From the NCBI GenBank assembly GCA_964484515.1, contig CAZAGT010000027.1:1-25453 (forward strand): a stretch of DNA of 25,453 bases. The letters are read 5' to 3'. Shown one piece after another: positions 16,546 to 24,818 of the stretch (the first letter of the stretch is position 1; every line of letters starts with the position of its first letter). A model generated the notes under the pieces. That model saw only the letters and a list, made by a program, of their open reading frames with translations, did not search any database and was not told where the DNA came from. The stretch comes from CAZAGT01 sp964484515. Its GTDB lineage: Bacteria; Desulfobacterota; DSM-4660; Desulfatiglandales; HGW-15. A program made the translations under genes and the position numbers.

Positions 16546-16843
16546 AAATTGGCACTTGAATTTGACAGTTTCAGATTCTTTGGAGCGTGTTCGCCTGATC
16601 ATGGGGGTCTCTTTTCAAAAACGAGGAATTGAGCGCGATGTCTCGGCATAAGGCGCTACCCGAGGCGGCCGGAGGGCCACCGTGGTATAGGCCGGATTGA
16701 TAGCCTTGGCCCATTCTCTGAATCTGCTCCGGCCGCCTGGCTTGCAAGCTTCTTCAGCGTTCGAGCGGGTAACGTTTCGTTTTTGAAAAGAGCCCCCCGT
16801 GGCCAGGCATTAAGGCTTAAACGACTTCATTTCATGGAGTTTC
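16535..16843. repeat. Nested inverted-repeat element, ~309 bp, noncoding
   Basis: Three pairs of inverted arms are nested around one centre: GAAACTCCATGAAAT (16535-16549) with its exact inverse at 16829-16843; GGGGGTCTCTTTTCAAAAAC (from 16603 to about 16624) with GTTTTTGAAAAGAGCCCCC (about 16777-16797), one mismatch; and GGCGGCCGGA (16664-16673) with TCCGGCCGCC (16728-16737). No open frame of note is inside. It fills the gap between the thioredoxin lipoprotein and hydroxyacid dehydrogenase genes. A non-autonomous transposable element or a long structured RNA are both possible. Confidence 0.6.
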
Positions 16844-16942
16844 ATACGAGCTTAGGGCTTTCCCTGACCTTTAATCCATATTCCTCTTCCGGTATTGACT
16901 CCTGCCCTTTGAACGCTTTCGTCACGTGTATGTCTCAGTTTC

Positions 16943-17983
16943 CTATCCCGGCCCGAACTCGGGCGTGTAACGCTCCCGTCCGTCCGGAATCCTGTCCAAC
17001 ACCTCCATATTGACAAGATAACGCGGAGGCCGATCCTCGATAAATCGGATCGATTCGTCAAGCATCTTTTCCCTCAAACTCCAACTCGATTCCTCGCTGT
17101 ACCAACCCATGTGCGGGGTCAACAAAACGTTGGGGGTCCGATACCATTCGCTATCGGGAGGAGGCGGCTCACGGCCTTCGACCACATCGATCCCGGCACC
17201 GGCGATCCGTCCTTCCTTCAGCGCCCTGATAAGTGCGGTATTGTTGACGGTTGCCCCGCGTGAGGTGTTAACGAGGAAAGAGGTCTCCTTCATTATCCTA
17301 AGCTGAGGTTCATCGATGAGGTGATGTGTTTCTTCGTTGAGGGGCGTGTGAAGCGTGACCACGTGAGCCTCTTTGAGCACCTCCTCAAGGGAATAGGTCC
17401 GAATACCCAGCTCCTTTTTTCTTTCTTCAGACAGATAGGGGTCGCATACCATGATGGTCATGTTCATCGAAGACATCTTCGCGAGCACCCGACTCCCGAT
17501 CCGTCCGCAACCGACAATCCCAAGGATCTTCCCTTCAAGACGATAGAAGGGAAGCACGGCGGCGAAGTCCCACGTGCCTGAAGCTGATGCCGCCGGCATC
17601 CGCTCTCTCATCTGGTAGATCTTGCGGGCGGCGGCGAAAACAAGGGCAACCGTTTGCTCGGCCACGTCCTCTGAGCAATAATCAGGTATATTTGAAAACA
17701 TGATGTTCATGGAGGTGCACGCAGCAACATCAACATTGTCGTAGCCGATCCCGTGTCGGAGTATTCGTTTGCAACTTCTGAGCCGCCGAATCAACGAACC
17801 CGTCAGTTTGGCCATATTGACATAGATCATGTCGGCATCCTGGATCTTTTCCAGGAGCTCATCGTCTTGGGCATATTTCATCTGGTGGTATTCGAGTATT
17901 CCTCCACGATTCTCGATCTCTCCTCGCTCCCATTCCAGGTCATCGGCGATAAAGTCAGTGACAACAATCTTCTTAGCAGCCAT
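16943..17983 (-). CDS. D-2-hydroxyacid dehydrogenase (CtBP/phosphoglycerate dehydrogenase-like)
   Basis: The 346-residue cytoplasmic enzyme has the NAD-binding GCGRIG (158-163) and the catalytic set Arg242 (NTSRGA), Glu272 (GREP) and His291 (TPHMGW), so it should reduce a 2-keto acid to a D-2-hydroxy acid or run the reverse. FSNIPDYCSEDVAEQTVAL (from about residue 96) is typical of the C-terminal binding protein-like subgroup. The true substrate is not predictable; there is no ACT domain as in long SerA. The ATG is preceded by GGAGGA at 7 nt. The gene stands alone, divergent from a PilZ gene across 158 bp. Confidence 0.9.
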   Translation of the reverse strand: MAAKKIVVTDFIADDLEWERGEIENRGGILEYHQMKYAQDDELLEKIQDADMIYVNMAKLTGSLIRRLRSCKRILRHGIGYDNVDVAACTSMNIMFSNIPDYCSEDVAEQTVALVFAAARKIYQMRERMPAASASGTWDFAAVLPFYRLEGKILGIVGCGRIGSRVLAKMSSMNMTIMVCDPYLSEERKKELGIRTYSLEEVLKEAHVVTLHTPLNEETHHLIDEPQLRIMKETSFLVNTSRGATVNNTALIRALKEGRIAGAGIDVVEGREPPPPDSEWYRTPNVLLTPHMGWYSEESSWSLREKMLDESIRFIEDRPPRYLVNMEVLDRIPDGRERYTPEFGPG

Positions 17984-18141
17984 GCGCAGTTCCTCCAGGA
18001 TCGACGAATCAACTTGTGCAAAAGTAGCAGATGTTTCGTTGGCCTTCCGAGGTCAAAGATCTTGACCACCTCCCTAAGGAAAGGATATCTTGACCGCACA
18101 TAACCCCTGACAAGAAGCTCAAGCCCCCTGGATGATCAGCG

Positions 18142-18420
18142 ATGCAGCTGGACCGCCGGAAATACGTAAGAAAGAGGATGTCCAAAAATTGTTCGGTCGT
18201 GTGCCGTTCCGGCCGGTGGTCGTGCAGCGGGACCATCCGAGATATTTCCGATGGAGGAGTGGGGCTCGATACCCTCAAGGCACCCCCCGAAAAGGATGAA
18301 ATTTTACTTCTTATGCTTGACGATGGAGGACGTCCACACCAATTGAGAGGCCAAGTCGTGTGGTCACGTGAAAAACCCCTGCCGGGCATCGGCACAACGG
18401 TTGGAGTTCAATACACGTGA
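18142..18420 (+). CDS. Single-domain PilZ protein
   Basis: The 92-residue protein carries the two cyclic-di-GMP contacts of PilZ: an N-terminal basic RRKYVRKR with the RxxxR spacing and DISDGGVGL matching [DN]xSxxG. A beta-barrel pattern follows (LRGQVVWSREK, GIGTTVGVQYT). It should bind c-di-GMP and act as an adaptor in the cytoplasm. The ribosome site before ATG 18142 is weak (GGATGA), so the exact start is a little uncertain. No motility or polysaccharide genes are adjacent, so the partner is unknown. Confidence 0.82.
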   Translation: MQLDRRKYVRKRMSKNCSVVCRSGRWSCSGTIRDISDGGVGLDTLKAPPEKDEILLLMLDDGGRPHQLRGQVVWSREKPLPGIGTTVGVQYT

Positions 18421-18500
18421 TCCCTCAACCTTGCTTCTCCACAGCACACTACCCATCTGACATATCCGAGGCTAAATAGCCCCGTCTTCAGGACGCGGAT

Positions 18501-19094
18501 CTACTCGTATTCGATTCGGGTAATGATCCATTTGTCCTCGTCTTTGGCAAAATACTTATCGAGATTCTGCGGATTCAGTTCTTTCAGCTTTTGCCTATCG
18601 CCTGCCGCGATCCGCATAAAGGTGTATTTGTTTCTCCTTTCTACTTGCCAGGGCGAACCGGCCCGGGTCCTTCCGGCCATACTCATCGTGTAGATGACCA
18701 GGAGGTGATCATCATCGACTCGGTTGATCGCGACACCCGCCGGTTCGATCTTTCTGTATGCGAAGTGATCGAAGGTGTATTTGTAGATATCAACATATCC
18801 CTTGAAATTGACCTCTTCGCCCCCAGAGGTCACGCACCGGAAAGCAGTGTTGTTTGCAAGCGTCATGGCTAGGTAGGGCTCGATTCCCTTTTTGAGGTAT
18901 CCAGAATAGGTCTTGGCTTTTGCCGCAATGTAGTTTTCAAAGAATGTGCGATCAGGGATGTCTGCCGCTGCCTGCTTTGCTGTGAAGAACACGAGCGCTG
19001 CCAGCAAAGACAAAGTGATAGCCTGACCAAGATTCACTATGGGTGTCACCCCAACCTTCTGCCTCTCAAGTGCCATCCGACGTGGTATTTGCAT
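18501..19094 (-). CDS. Exported protein of unknown function, NTF2-like fold suspected
   Basis: From ATG 19094, with GGAGG 9 nt upstream, the protein has 197 residues. A basic N-terminus precedes a hydrophobic segment (AITLSLLAALVFFTAKQAAA) ending in a plausible signal peptidase site. The mature part is alpha+beta, with TFFENYIAAKAKTYSGYLKK near its start and DKWIITRIEYE at the end, a finish typical of NTF2/SnoaL-like domains. I do not recognise a family. The longer frame back to 19166 lacks a better start. The gene is single, between a PilZ gene (convergent) and a DUF401 permease gene (divergent). Confidence 0.7.
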   Translation of the reverse strand: MQIPRRMALERQKVGVTPIVNLGQAITLSLLAALVFFTAKQAAADIPDRTFFENYIAAKAKTYSGYLKKGIEPYLAMTLANNTAFRCVTSGGEEVNFKGYVDIYKYTFDHFAYRKIEPAGVAINRVDDDHLLVIYTMSMAGRTRAGSPWQVERRNKYTFMRIAAGDRQKLKELNPQNLDKYFAKDEDKWIITRIEYE

Positions 19095-19282
19095 TTTCTC
19101 GTGCCTCCTCAGATAAACGCATCTGGTCTGTGCCCCATTCGAGCAACGTCTTTGAAACCTGCTCAAAGGTGACGTTCATCAAGCATCTTGCTTCAGTAAA
19201 AATAATGAAAGTTAACTAGAAGCAAAACTAATACACTCCCATTTGCAAGTCAAGATGTCCGTCTAAGCACCGTCTCTCACGC

Positions 19283-19311
19283 TTGACAGGCATGATGAGC
19301 CTCTCTATGTA
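19283..19311 (+). promoter_or_regulatory. Candidate sigma-70 promoter of the DUF401 gene
   Basis: TTGACA (19283-19288) and TATGTA (19306-19311) are 17 bp apart and lie about 120 bp before the DUF401 start. The -35 box is perfect, the -10 box weak. Confidence 0.35.
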
Positions 19312-19433
19312 TGGGGTCGGCTTTCAAGCCTCTCCCCAAATCAGGAAAGCATTAGCCACAATGTGGAGGGGTTGGTTAACGATACGCTCGAGACTCAAGG
19401 ACCTCGGGTCGCTGACAGGCCGCCGGTGGGTGT

Positions 19434-20756
19434 ATGATCATTTTTAATAATATTGCAGCCCTTCTGAAGATGACGCTCGTCTTCTTCATTATTCTCTTGG
19501 CCATAAAGAGGCGATTCTCCCTGGGGAGCGCTTTTCTCCTGGGAGCCGTTGGGCTGGGTCTAATTTTTGGTGCCGGTCCGTTGACCATTCTGAATTCGAT
19601 CCTGAGATCGATGATTCATCCAAAGGCCCTATCACTGGCCTTGATCGTATCCCTTATTCTTGTCTTGAGCCACAGCATGGAGATGGCCGGCCAGATGCAG
19701 CGTCTCCTCGATAGCTTTCAAGGACTTATCAGGAGCCCTCGGATCAATATGGTTGTCTTTCCAGCACTTATCGGGTTGCTGCCCATGCCCGGGGGTGCCA
19801 TCTTCTCAGCTCCGATGGTCAGAACGTTGGGCGCTCGCCTCAGCCTCTCCGACACCCAGCTCAGTTACATCAACTATTGGTTCCGGCATATCTGGGAATA
19901 CTGGTGGCCCCTGTATCCCGGTGTGCTATTAACCGTCACGATCGCGGATCTGAACCTTTGGGTCTTTGCCCTGTTTCTCATCCCGTTGACCCTGGTAGCC
20001 TTGTGCGCAGGCTATTGGCCGTTGAAGGCCTTTAGGTCCATATCGCGCAACGGGTCAGAGTGCCCCGCCAATTCGAGTCGGCCATCCTTGGCTCCTTTTC
20101 TGGTAGAGTTAATCCCCATCGTCATCGCCATTGGCCTCGGGATCGGTATGGGAATCATCATTTCGGTCCTTGCCCGGTCAAATCCAGTGGTCAGCTCTAC
20201 TTCAAAGGAGATTGGCTTGATTCTGGCGCTATGTGTGTCGATCGGTTGGGTGTGGCATCGAAATCGAATAGGCGGGTCGCAGAGAGGGGCTCTTTTGAAG
20301 AACCGTCAGCTTCTGAGGATGATCTACATGATCCTGGCCATCCTGGCATTCAAGGGAGTCCTGGTGCAAAGCCGTGCCGTCGAAGCCGTGAGTCAGGAAC
20401 TCCTCGGTCTGAATATTCCTTTGTTTCTGATCACCGTGCTCCTTCCGTTTCTCGTGGGGAGTGTGGTGGGAATCACGATCGTTTTTGTTGGTGCGACAAT
20501 CCCGATTCTCATTTCATTGATCCGGTCCTTCGGTGAGGGGCAATTCATCTTAGCGTACATGATGTTGGCCCTTGCAAGTGGTTTCGCCGGTGTGTTGCTC
20601 TCTCCACTGCATGTCTGTCTGCTTCTTTCCAATGAATTCTTTGGGACCACCTTGGTTGCCGTTTATCGCTATCTGTGGATTCCTTGCCTGGTCCTGCTGG
20701 GTTGCAGCATGGCCTATTTCCCGGTGTTGCACTGGCTTAGCGGCCTTACGACCTGA
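19434..20756 (+). CDS. DUF401-family membrane permease
   Basis: The 440-residue protein is hydrophobic, with about ten to twelve membrane segments. Typical DUF401 stretches are IGLLPMPGGAIFSAPMV, YINYWFRHIWEYWWPLYPG and the late ASGFAGVLLSPLHVCLLLS. The two PxPGG/SPLH regions suggest the inverted repeat of ion-transporter-like permeases. The substrate is unknown in the family; dicarboxylate or gluconate-type anions are sometimes guessed from fold similarity. The ATG follows GGTGGG. The gene is convergent with the Nramp remnant. Confidence 0.82.
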   Translation: MIIFNNIAALLKMTLVFFIILLAIKRRFSLGSAFLLGAVGLGLIFGAGPLTILNSILRSMIHPKALSLALIVSLILVLSHSMEMAGQMQRLLDSFQGLIRSPRINMVVFPALIGLLPMPGGAIFSAPMVRTLGARLSLSDTQLSYINYWFRHIWEYWWPLYPGVLLTVTIADLNLWVFALFLIPLTLVALCAGYWPLKAFRSISRNGSECPANSSRPSLAPFLVELIPIVIAIGLGIGMGIIISVLARSNPVVSSTSKEIGLILALCVSIGWVWHRNRIGGSQRGALLKNRQLLRMIYMILAILAFKGVLVQSRAVEAVSQELLGLNIPLFLITVLLPFLVGSVVGITIVFVGATIPILISLIRSFGEGQFILAYMMLALASGFAGVLLSPLHVCLLLSNEFFGTTLVAVYRYLWIPCLVLLGCSMAYFPVLHWLSGLTT

Positions 20757-20815
20757 GTCCACTCTTGATTGTGTGCGAAGTGCTCCCGCTTGAGGCTTTG
20801 AGCCGTTGGGCAAAA

Positions 20816-20845
20816 TGAGGGGGAAAAGGGCCCCTTTTTGACTCA
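20816..20845. terminator. Possible bidirectional terminator
   Basis: TGAG-GGGGAAAAGGGCCCCTTTTTGA-CTCA is a nearly continuous palindrome with T-rich strands in both directions. It lies between the convergent DUF401 gene and Nramp remnant. The lack of a proper loop (GGGCCC centre) lowers confidence. Confidence 0.35.
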
Positions 20846-20929
20846 GGCCCTAAGGCCGCCCACCCGGGGCAATCGATCCATCTCTTCATAGCCGTGGTCA
20901 ACCCAATGGGATCGTTTCGGGAGCGCCTC

Positions 20930-22302
20930 TCAAAAAAGCTTCACGATACCGTAAACACCCACAAAGGCAATGACTATAATACTGAGCCAGAGCCATAGGT
21001 CATAAAGGTTCCCCGGTTTTAACGCCGGGTCGAGCCGTACATAACGGAAGTTGATCGCCGCAAAGATGACGATCAGGAGCATGAGCGAGGTACCGATTCC
21101 GCCCAACAGGACCATGAAGACCGGGGCCTTCATGAAGAGGAAGAAGAGGGTCCACCCCAGGGGTATGACAAAAGCAAGGATGGCGATGACCTTGGCCCGT
21201 TGCTTCCGGTCGTAAAAGTTCATCAGGCCGATTTGCCCGAAGCAGTCGGAAAAGAGCCTGGTCCACGCCGCAAGTCCCGCAAAGAGAGTCGAGTAGAGGA
21301 CCACGAAGGCGCCTACGAGAAACACCCCGTCGGCCCAACCCCCTAGGCTTTCCGTGTACATCCGTGAGAGGATTTTCACCATCTGAAATCCTTTAGGGAT
21401 TTCCCCGCGGCCGTGCAGGACGGCCGCCCCAAGCAGATAGAAGGCCGCCGTCGCGACAGTATAGATGACCATGCACAAAAAAGCGTCCATATACATCACC
21501 TTGATCCAGCCCTTGGCTCGTGCAGCCCACTCCGGAGAGTCCTTCTTTGGGCCCGTGTAAGCGGCGTAACCCTTTTCTATGCACCAATAGTTGTAACACA
21601 TGATCTCATATCGCCCCCGACCCCGGTGATACCGAAGGCCGCTATGGCGACCCCCACGGCCGCCTGGGGAAGGCTGAAGGTAAGGCCCTCCGCCACGTTG
21701 CCCCATGTGATGGCATATTCCGTGAATTGGACAAAGGCGACACAGGTGAGCGTCAGGAGGGTGAATAGGGCCATCATGACGAGGGCGATTTTCTCGATCG
21801 ACTGATAGTATCCTCGAAACACGAGCAGGGCCACGGACAAGGCCACCAGCCAGGCCCAGACGGAGACACCTATATTAGGGAAGGCGATGTTAAGGGTTAA
21901 GGCGACGCCGCCGACAATCCCGCCGACTTGGATGAACTTGAGGACCATGATGACGAGCCAGGTCCAAATCGTCCAGTTTGCACGCCCTAACTTGGGACCG
22001 GGTAAATGGTTGAACGAGGCGAAGGTGGACTAGCCGGAATTGATGACATGTTTTCCGAACTCCAGCTGCAGGGCGACCATGATGATGCAGCTGACCAGTA
22101 TGACCCACAGGGTCACGAAACCGGCTCGCGCACCTAGGGTGGTGGTTGCAATGAGTTCCCCCGAGCCGACGATAGAGGCCGACAGGACGAGCCCTGGTCC
22201 CAAATAACGGAACCTGCCACCCATGGTGGTTGGTGGTTCTTTGATCGTCAAGTCTGAAAGGACGTACGGATCGGGTGTTTGAACATGAGTGTGTTCAGGC
22301 AT
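20930..22302 (-). pseudogene. Nramp-family metal transporter with a nonsense codon and a frameshift
   Basis: Starting at ATG 22302 (GGAGGAAAG upstream), the first 90 codons give an Nramp-like N-terminus (LGPGLVLSASIVGSGELIAT). A UAG (22030-22032) then stands at codon 91, where relatives read a Glu in TGET. The same frame continues through LPGPKLG to ITGVGGD. Near 21607-21612, GATATGAG has two extra bases over the expected GATGAG, which moves the rest (EIMCYNYWCIEKGYAAYTG onward) into another frame ending at 20930. With the 2 nt removed the length is exactly 456 codons plus stop, a normal size. TM1 lacks the canonical DPGN metal motif and TM6 has GITGVG in place of MPH, so it belongs to the divergent Nramp-related group and its substrate is uncertain. 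Confidence 0.85.
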
Positions 22303-22603
22303 AGGTCTTTCCTCCTTCATATCGCTGGAAAATGCTGGAGAAGCGCTGCAAGCGAGCGGAAGGACCGCTGCGGGAGCGAGGTTGCCGCTTCATTTGTCGC
22401 CCATCATCGAAGATCTTCATCAAGGCCGTGTGACTAATGGATGGTGTGGTGGTTGCTTGACTCGGGGGTACCGTTTTGATGGTTCGATGGAGCGTAATCC
22501 AATGGTGGGTCGTTGTCAACGCGATTTCAGGCCGTTGGCTGCCACGGAGAATCCCTTCAAGAGACGAAATGAAGAATCCTTTTTGACTTATTCTCAGGAT
22601 TTA

Positions 22604-22620
22604 TGGCATGATTGTTGCTT
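22604..22620 (+). promoter_or_regulatory. Sigma-54 (-24/-12) promoter candidate
   Basis: TGGCATG-ATTG-TTGCTT fits the consensus TGGCAYR-N4-TTGCW, with the essential GG (22605-22606) and GC (22617-22618) exactly 10 bp apart. Transcription would start near 22630, about 95 bp before the Cys-rich gene. The rest of the gap 22303-22698 shows no gene. An activator binding site should lie upstream of 22600, but I do not see a clear palindrome. Confidence 0.65.
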
Positions 22621-22725
22621 ATTGTCCCAGAATGAGCGGGGCTCATGACGCCCTAATTTCGTTGATTTTCTTCCATTCCCCGTGCTAGATCAAAGGGTAT
22701 GGAGCGGCTGATGATCGGTGGAAAT

Positions 22726-22989
22726 ATGAACAAACTGCGTGTGAAGTGTATTAAGTGCGGCGAAGAGTGGGCAAAAGATAGCTCCATACCATGGGGCTCG
22801 GACGACTACACTTCGTCCCTTTGTGATACGTGTTTCAGAGAGGTCATCTCTCCGATTATACATCGGAAGCAACGCAACGAAGGCAACTTCGACTGCTTCG
22901 GAAAAGCCATCTGCTATTGTGACCAATCGGACTGCAAGTACCAGAAATGGTGCCTGCAAGACGGAAATCCGGTATTCGGGTCTGCTTGA
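22726..22989 (+). CDS. Small Cys-rich, probably zinc-binding protein
   Basis: The 87-residue protein has CIKCGEEW and CDTCF (two CxxC pairs, a zinc ribbon-like set) and a C-terminal cluster DCFGKAICYCDQSDCKYQKW plus C with five more Cys. There is no signal peptide, so it should be cytoplasmic. I know similar short HRKQ-x2-GNFDCFGKA-type proteins from Deltaproteobacteria-like genomes but not their function. ATG 22726 (GGTGG upstream) begins at the conserved part; ATG 22699 and 22711 are possible and would add 9 or 5 residues. The gene is first after a -24/-12 promoter and is followed after 92 bp by a PilZ gene on the same strand. Confidence 0.72.
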   Translation: MNKLRVKCIKCGEEWAKDSSIPWGSDDYTSSLCDTCFREVISPIIHRKQRNEGNFDCFGKAICYCDQSDCKYQKWCLQDGNPVFGSA

Positions 22990-23081
22990 CGTTGGCCGGC
23001 GACCCTTCAACCGTGTCAGATCATCAACTGAGACCTCTGTTTTCAGATTTCCCTTCACGAACCTGATAACGAGGTGCACAG

Positions 23082-23456
23082 ATGGCCGATCATGATTCCA
23101 GCGACCGACGGAGAAACAAGCGATATCGGGCACACAAGGGCGTACTGGTGGCCCCGAACACCCGTGTTCGCAAGCTGTGGCAAGTCCTGGACATCGGGAT
23201 GGGCGGATTGGCATTTCGTTACGTGAGCAATGAAGGTGAACTGAAGACGTCATCTGAGATGGATATCGTGACCGGTGACACCCGTTTCTTGCTGGAGCAG
23301 ATTCCATTCAGAAGCGTTTCCGATTTGGAAATTTCCGACGGTTCCATTTCGACCCGCAAATTGAGGCGCCACGGTGTCCGCTTTGGAGACATGAACGATA
23401 CTCAGGTGAGGCAGCTCGAGTATCTGATCCGCAGCCATACCGTCGGCGAAGCCTAG
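23082..23456 (+). CDS. PilZ-like protein with altered second motif
   Basis: The 124-residue protein begins with a basic DRRRNKRYRAHKG (RxxxR present). The second PilZ block reads DIGMGGLAFRY, where Gly replaces the Ser of [DN]xSxxG. The C-terminal part (RHGVRFGDMNDTQVRQLEYLI) is typical of PilZ proteins from Deltaproteobacteria-like genomes that end in a helix after GVRF. c-di-GMP binding may be weakened or lost because the Ser contacts the ligand. GAGGTG lies before the ATG. Probably read from the same -24/-12 promoter as the Cys-rich gene. Confidence 0.75.
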   Translation: MADHDSSDRRRNKRYRAHKGVLVAPNTRVRKLWQVLDIGMGGLAFRYVSNEGELKTSSEMDIVTGDTRFLLEQIPFRSVSDLEISDGSISTRKLRRHGVRFGDMNDTQVRQLEYLIRSHTVGEA

Positions 23457-23582
23457 CCCTAATTCCTGAATTCACGCCTTCCACCTTCTCCATTGACACA
23501 TCGATTGCGTTATCCCATACTTCCCTCTCAAGACATTTTCGCATCTTTCTAATTTGGCAAAGCAGCGGCTGAGGAGTCCCTA

Positions 23583-23609
23583 CGGATGGACGTTTTCCGA
23601 CAGCCTCAA
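23583..23609 (+). repeat. Solo copy of the ~25-bp repeat end, upstream of the OYE ribosome site
   Basis: CGGATGGACGTTTTCCGACA then GCCTCAA lies directly before GGTGGAGG, the ribosome site of the oxidoreductase gene. It differs from the 12612-12638 copy (minus strand) at only a few positions. The open frame that runs through it into the gene is an artefact of the repeat. Confidence 0.6.
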
Positions 23610-23625
23610 GGTGGAGGTTTGCCTA

Positions 23626-24807
23626 GTGAGCCAAATCGAACAAGAAGAGCTCGCCACGCTTTTTGCGCCCTGTACGATAGGAGATAGGATCGCACCGAAC
23701 CGTTTGGTTTCACAACCCATGGAGTCGAATGATGCAGGGCCCAACGGCGGCGTTTCTGAGAGGGCCCTTGAAAGATACAAAAATCTTGCGCGCGGCAAGT
23801 GGGGTATCGTTGTTGTCGAAAGCCTGTCGGTAACGGGCACGTACCTGGCCAGAGACAAAGGTTTGGTCATCAACGATCAAAACCTAGATGGGTTCAAACG
23901 TCTTGTTGACTCGTTCAAGAAAACCGATCCCGACGCCCTCCTCTTCTTTCAAGTATCCCATAGTGGATCTCATGGAGGATCTTTCTCAAAGAGCGCCCTT
24001 GTCTATGCGCGCGATGGAAGAAATGACTGCTTTCGTACGGAAGAGCTGGAGAAAGCTCGCGACGAGTTCGTTGCAGGGGTCTTACTTTCCCAACAGGCCG
24101 GGGCGGACGGGGTCGATTACAAGTTGTGCCATGGCTACCTTGGCGGTGAAATCCTTAGGCCTGCCAACACGCGGAGCGATGGGTGGGGAGGGAGCTTTGA
24201 GGATCGGACGCGGTTCCTGAGAGAAGGCATCGAGGCATCAAAATCCAGGTTGCAGCCCAGCAGCTTTCTTCTTGGATCCAGGATATCGATGTATGAGGGA
24301 GTTCGCGGTGGCTGCGGCACAGCCGGTCCCGACGAGTTGATTGAAGATCTATCAGAGATGGACAAGGTCATCAGGTTGATGGAGGATCTCGGTATGCATT
24401 ACGTCAACGTCTCAGCGGGATCGGGAGGCGTTTCGACCGAGCTTGTCAGACCAGTTCGGTCCTCCAAGCATCTGGCTCTCCACCAATTCCGCTATGCCAA
24501 ACGGGCCAAGGAGGTCGGCGGGTCGTTGCGGATTATCGGCTCGGCGTATTCCGTCTATGAGAGGGAGGCGCCGGCCTACGCCGCGGAAAACGTTCGCAAA
24601 GGTTGCACGGACTTCGTTGGTTTCGGTCGTCAGTCCTTTGCCGATCCTCACTACCCCAAAAAGCTCCAGCTGGGCGAGTCGATCGACTATTGCACCTTGT
24701 GCTCAGGATGCGCCCGTCTCATGTCGAGACAGGCGCATGCCGGGTGCGTGATCTACAACGACTACTACCGAGACCTGTTGCGCAAATTGGGAAAGGAGTG
24801 TCGTTGA
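23626..24807 (+). CDS. Old Yellow Enzyme-type FMN oxidoreductase with Fe-S motif, single domain
   Basis: From GTG 23626 (GGAGG 8 nt upstream) the protein has 393 residues, a TIM barrel of the OYE/2,4-dienoyl-CoA reductase family. Seen are LFAPCTIGDRIAPNRLV at the start and AGADGVDYKLCHGYLGGEIL, then RSDGWGGSFEDRTRF. The usual HxxH ligand pair reads KxxH (Lys166, His169). A Cys set C-x2-C-x2-C-x11-C (Cys356, 359, 362, 374) matches the 4Fe-4S site of dienoyl-CoA reductase and trimethylamine dehydrogenase. The protein ends soon after, so the FAD/NAD domain of those enzymes is absent and an outside electron donor is needed. An AroQ-like gene follows after 11 bp. The substrate is unknown; reduction of an activated double bond is likely from the family. 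Confidence 0.85.
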   Translation: MSQIEQEELATLFAPCTIGDRIAPNRLVSQPMESNDAGPNGGVSERALERYKNLARGKWGIVVVESLSVTGTYLARDKGLVINDQNLDGFKRLVDSFKKTDPDALLFFQVSHSGSHGGSFSKSALVYARDGRNDCFRTEELEKARDEFVAGVLLSQQAGADGVDYKLCHGYLGGEILRPANTRSDGWGGSFEDRTRFLREGIEASKSRLQPSSFLLGSRISMYEGVRGGCGTAGPDELIEDLSEMDKVIRLMEDLGMHYVNVSAGSGGVSTELVRPVRSSKHLALHQFRYAKRAKEVGGSLRIIGSAYSVYEREAPAYAAENVRKGCTDFVGFGRQSFADPHYPKKLQLGESIDYCTLCSGCARLMSRQAHAGCVIYNDYYRDLLRKLGKECR

Positions 24808-24818
24808 GGAGAACCTGA

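Noticed and set aside
16551..16567. Sigma-54-like TGGCAC box in the palindromic element
   Set aside because: TGGCAC is followed by TTTGAC where the -12 GC is required, so the essential dinucleotide is missing.
22690..23307. 205-codon minus-strand frame opposite the Cys-rich and PilZ genes
   Set aside because: It crosses two plus-strand genes with clear motifs and ribosome sites, and its own product is Arg/Ser/Cys-rich without a family.
23554..23625. N-terminal extension of the OYE-type protein
   Set aside because: It is encoded by the dispersed repeat and upstream sequence; GTG 23626 has a good ribosome site and starts the conserved domain.
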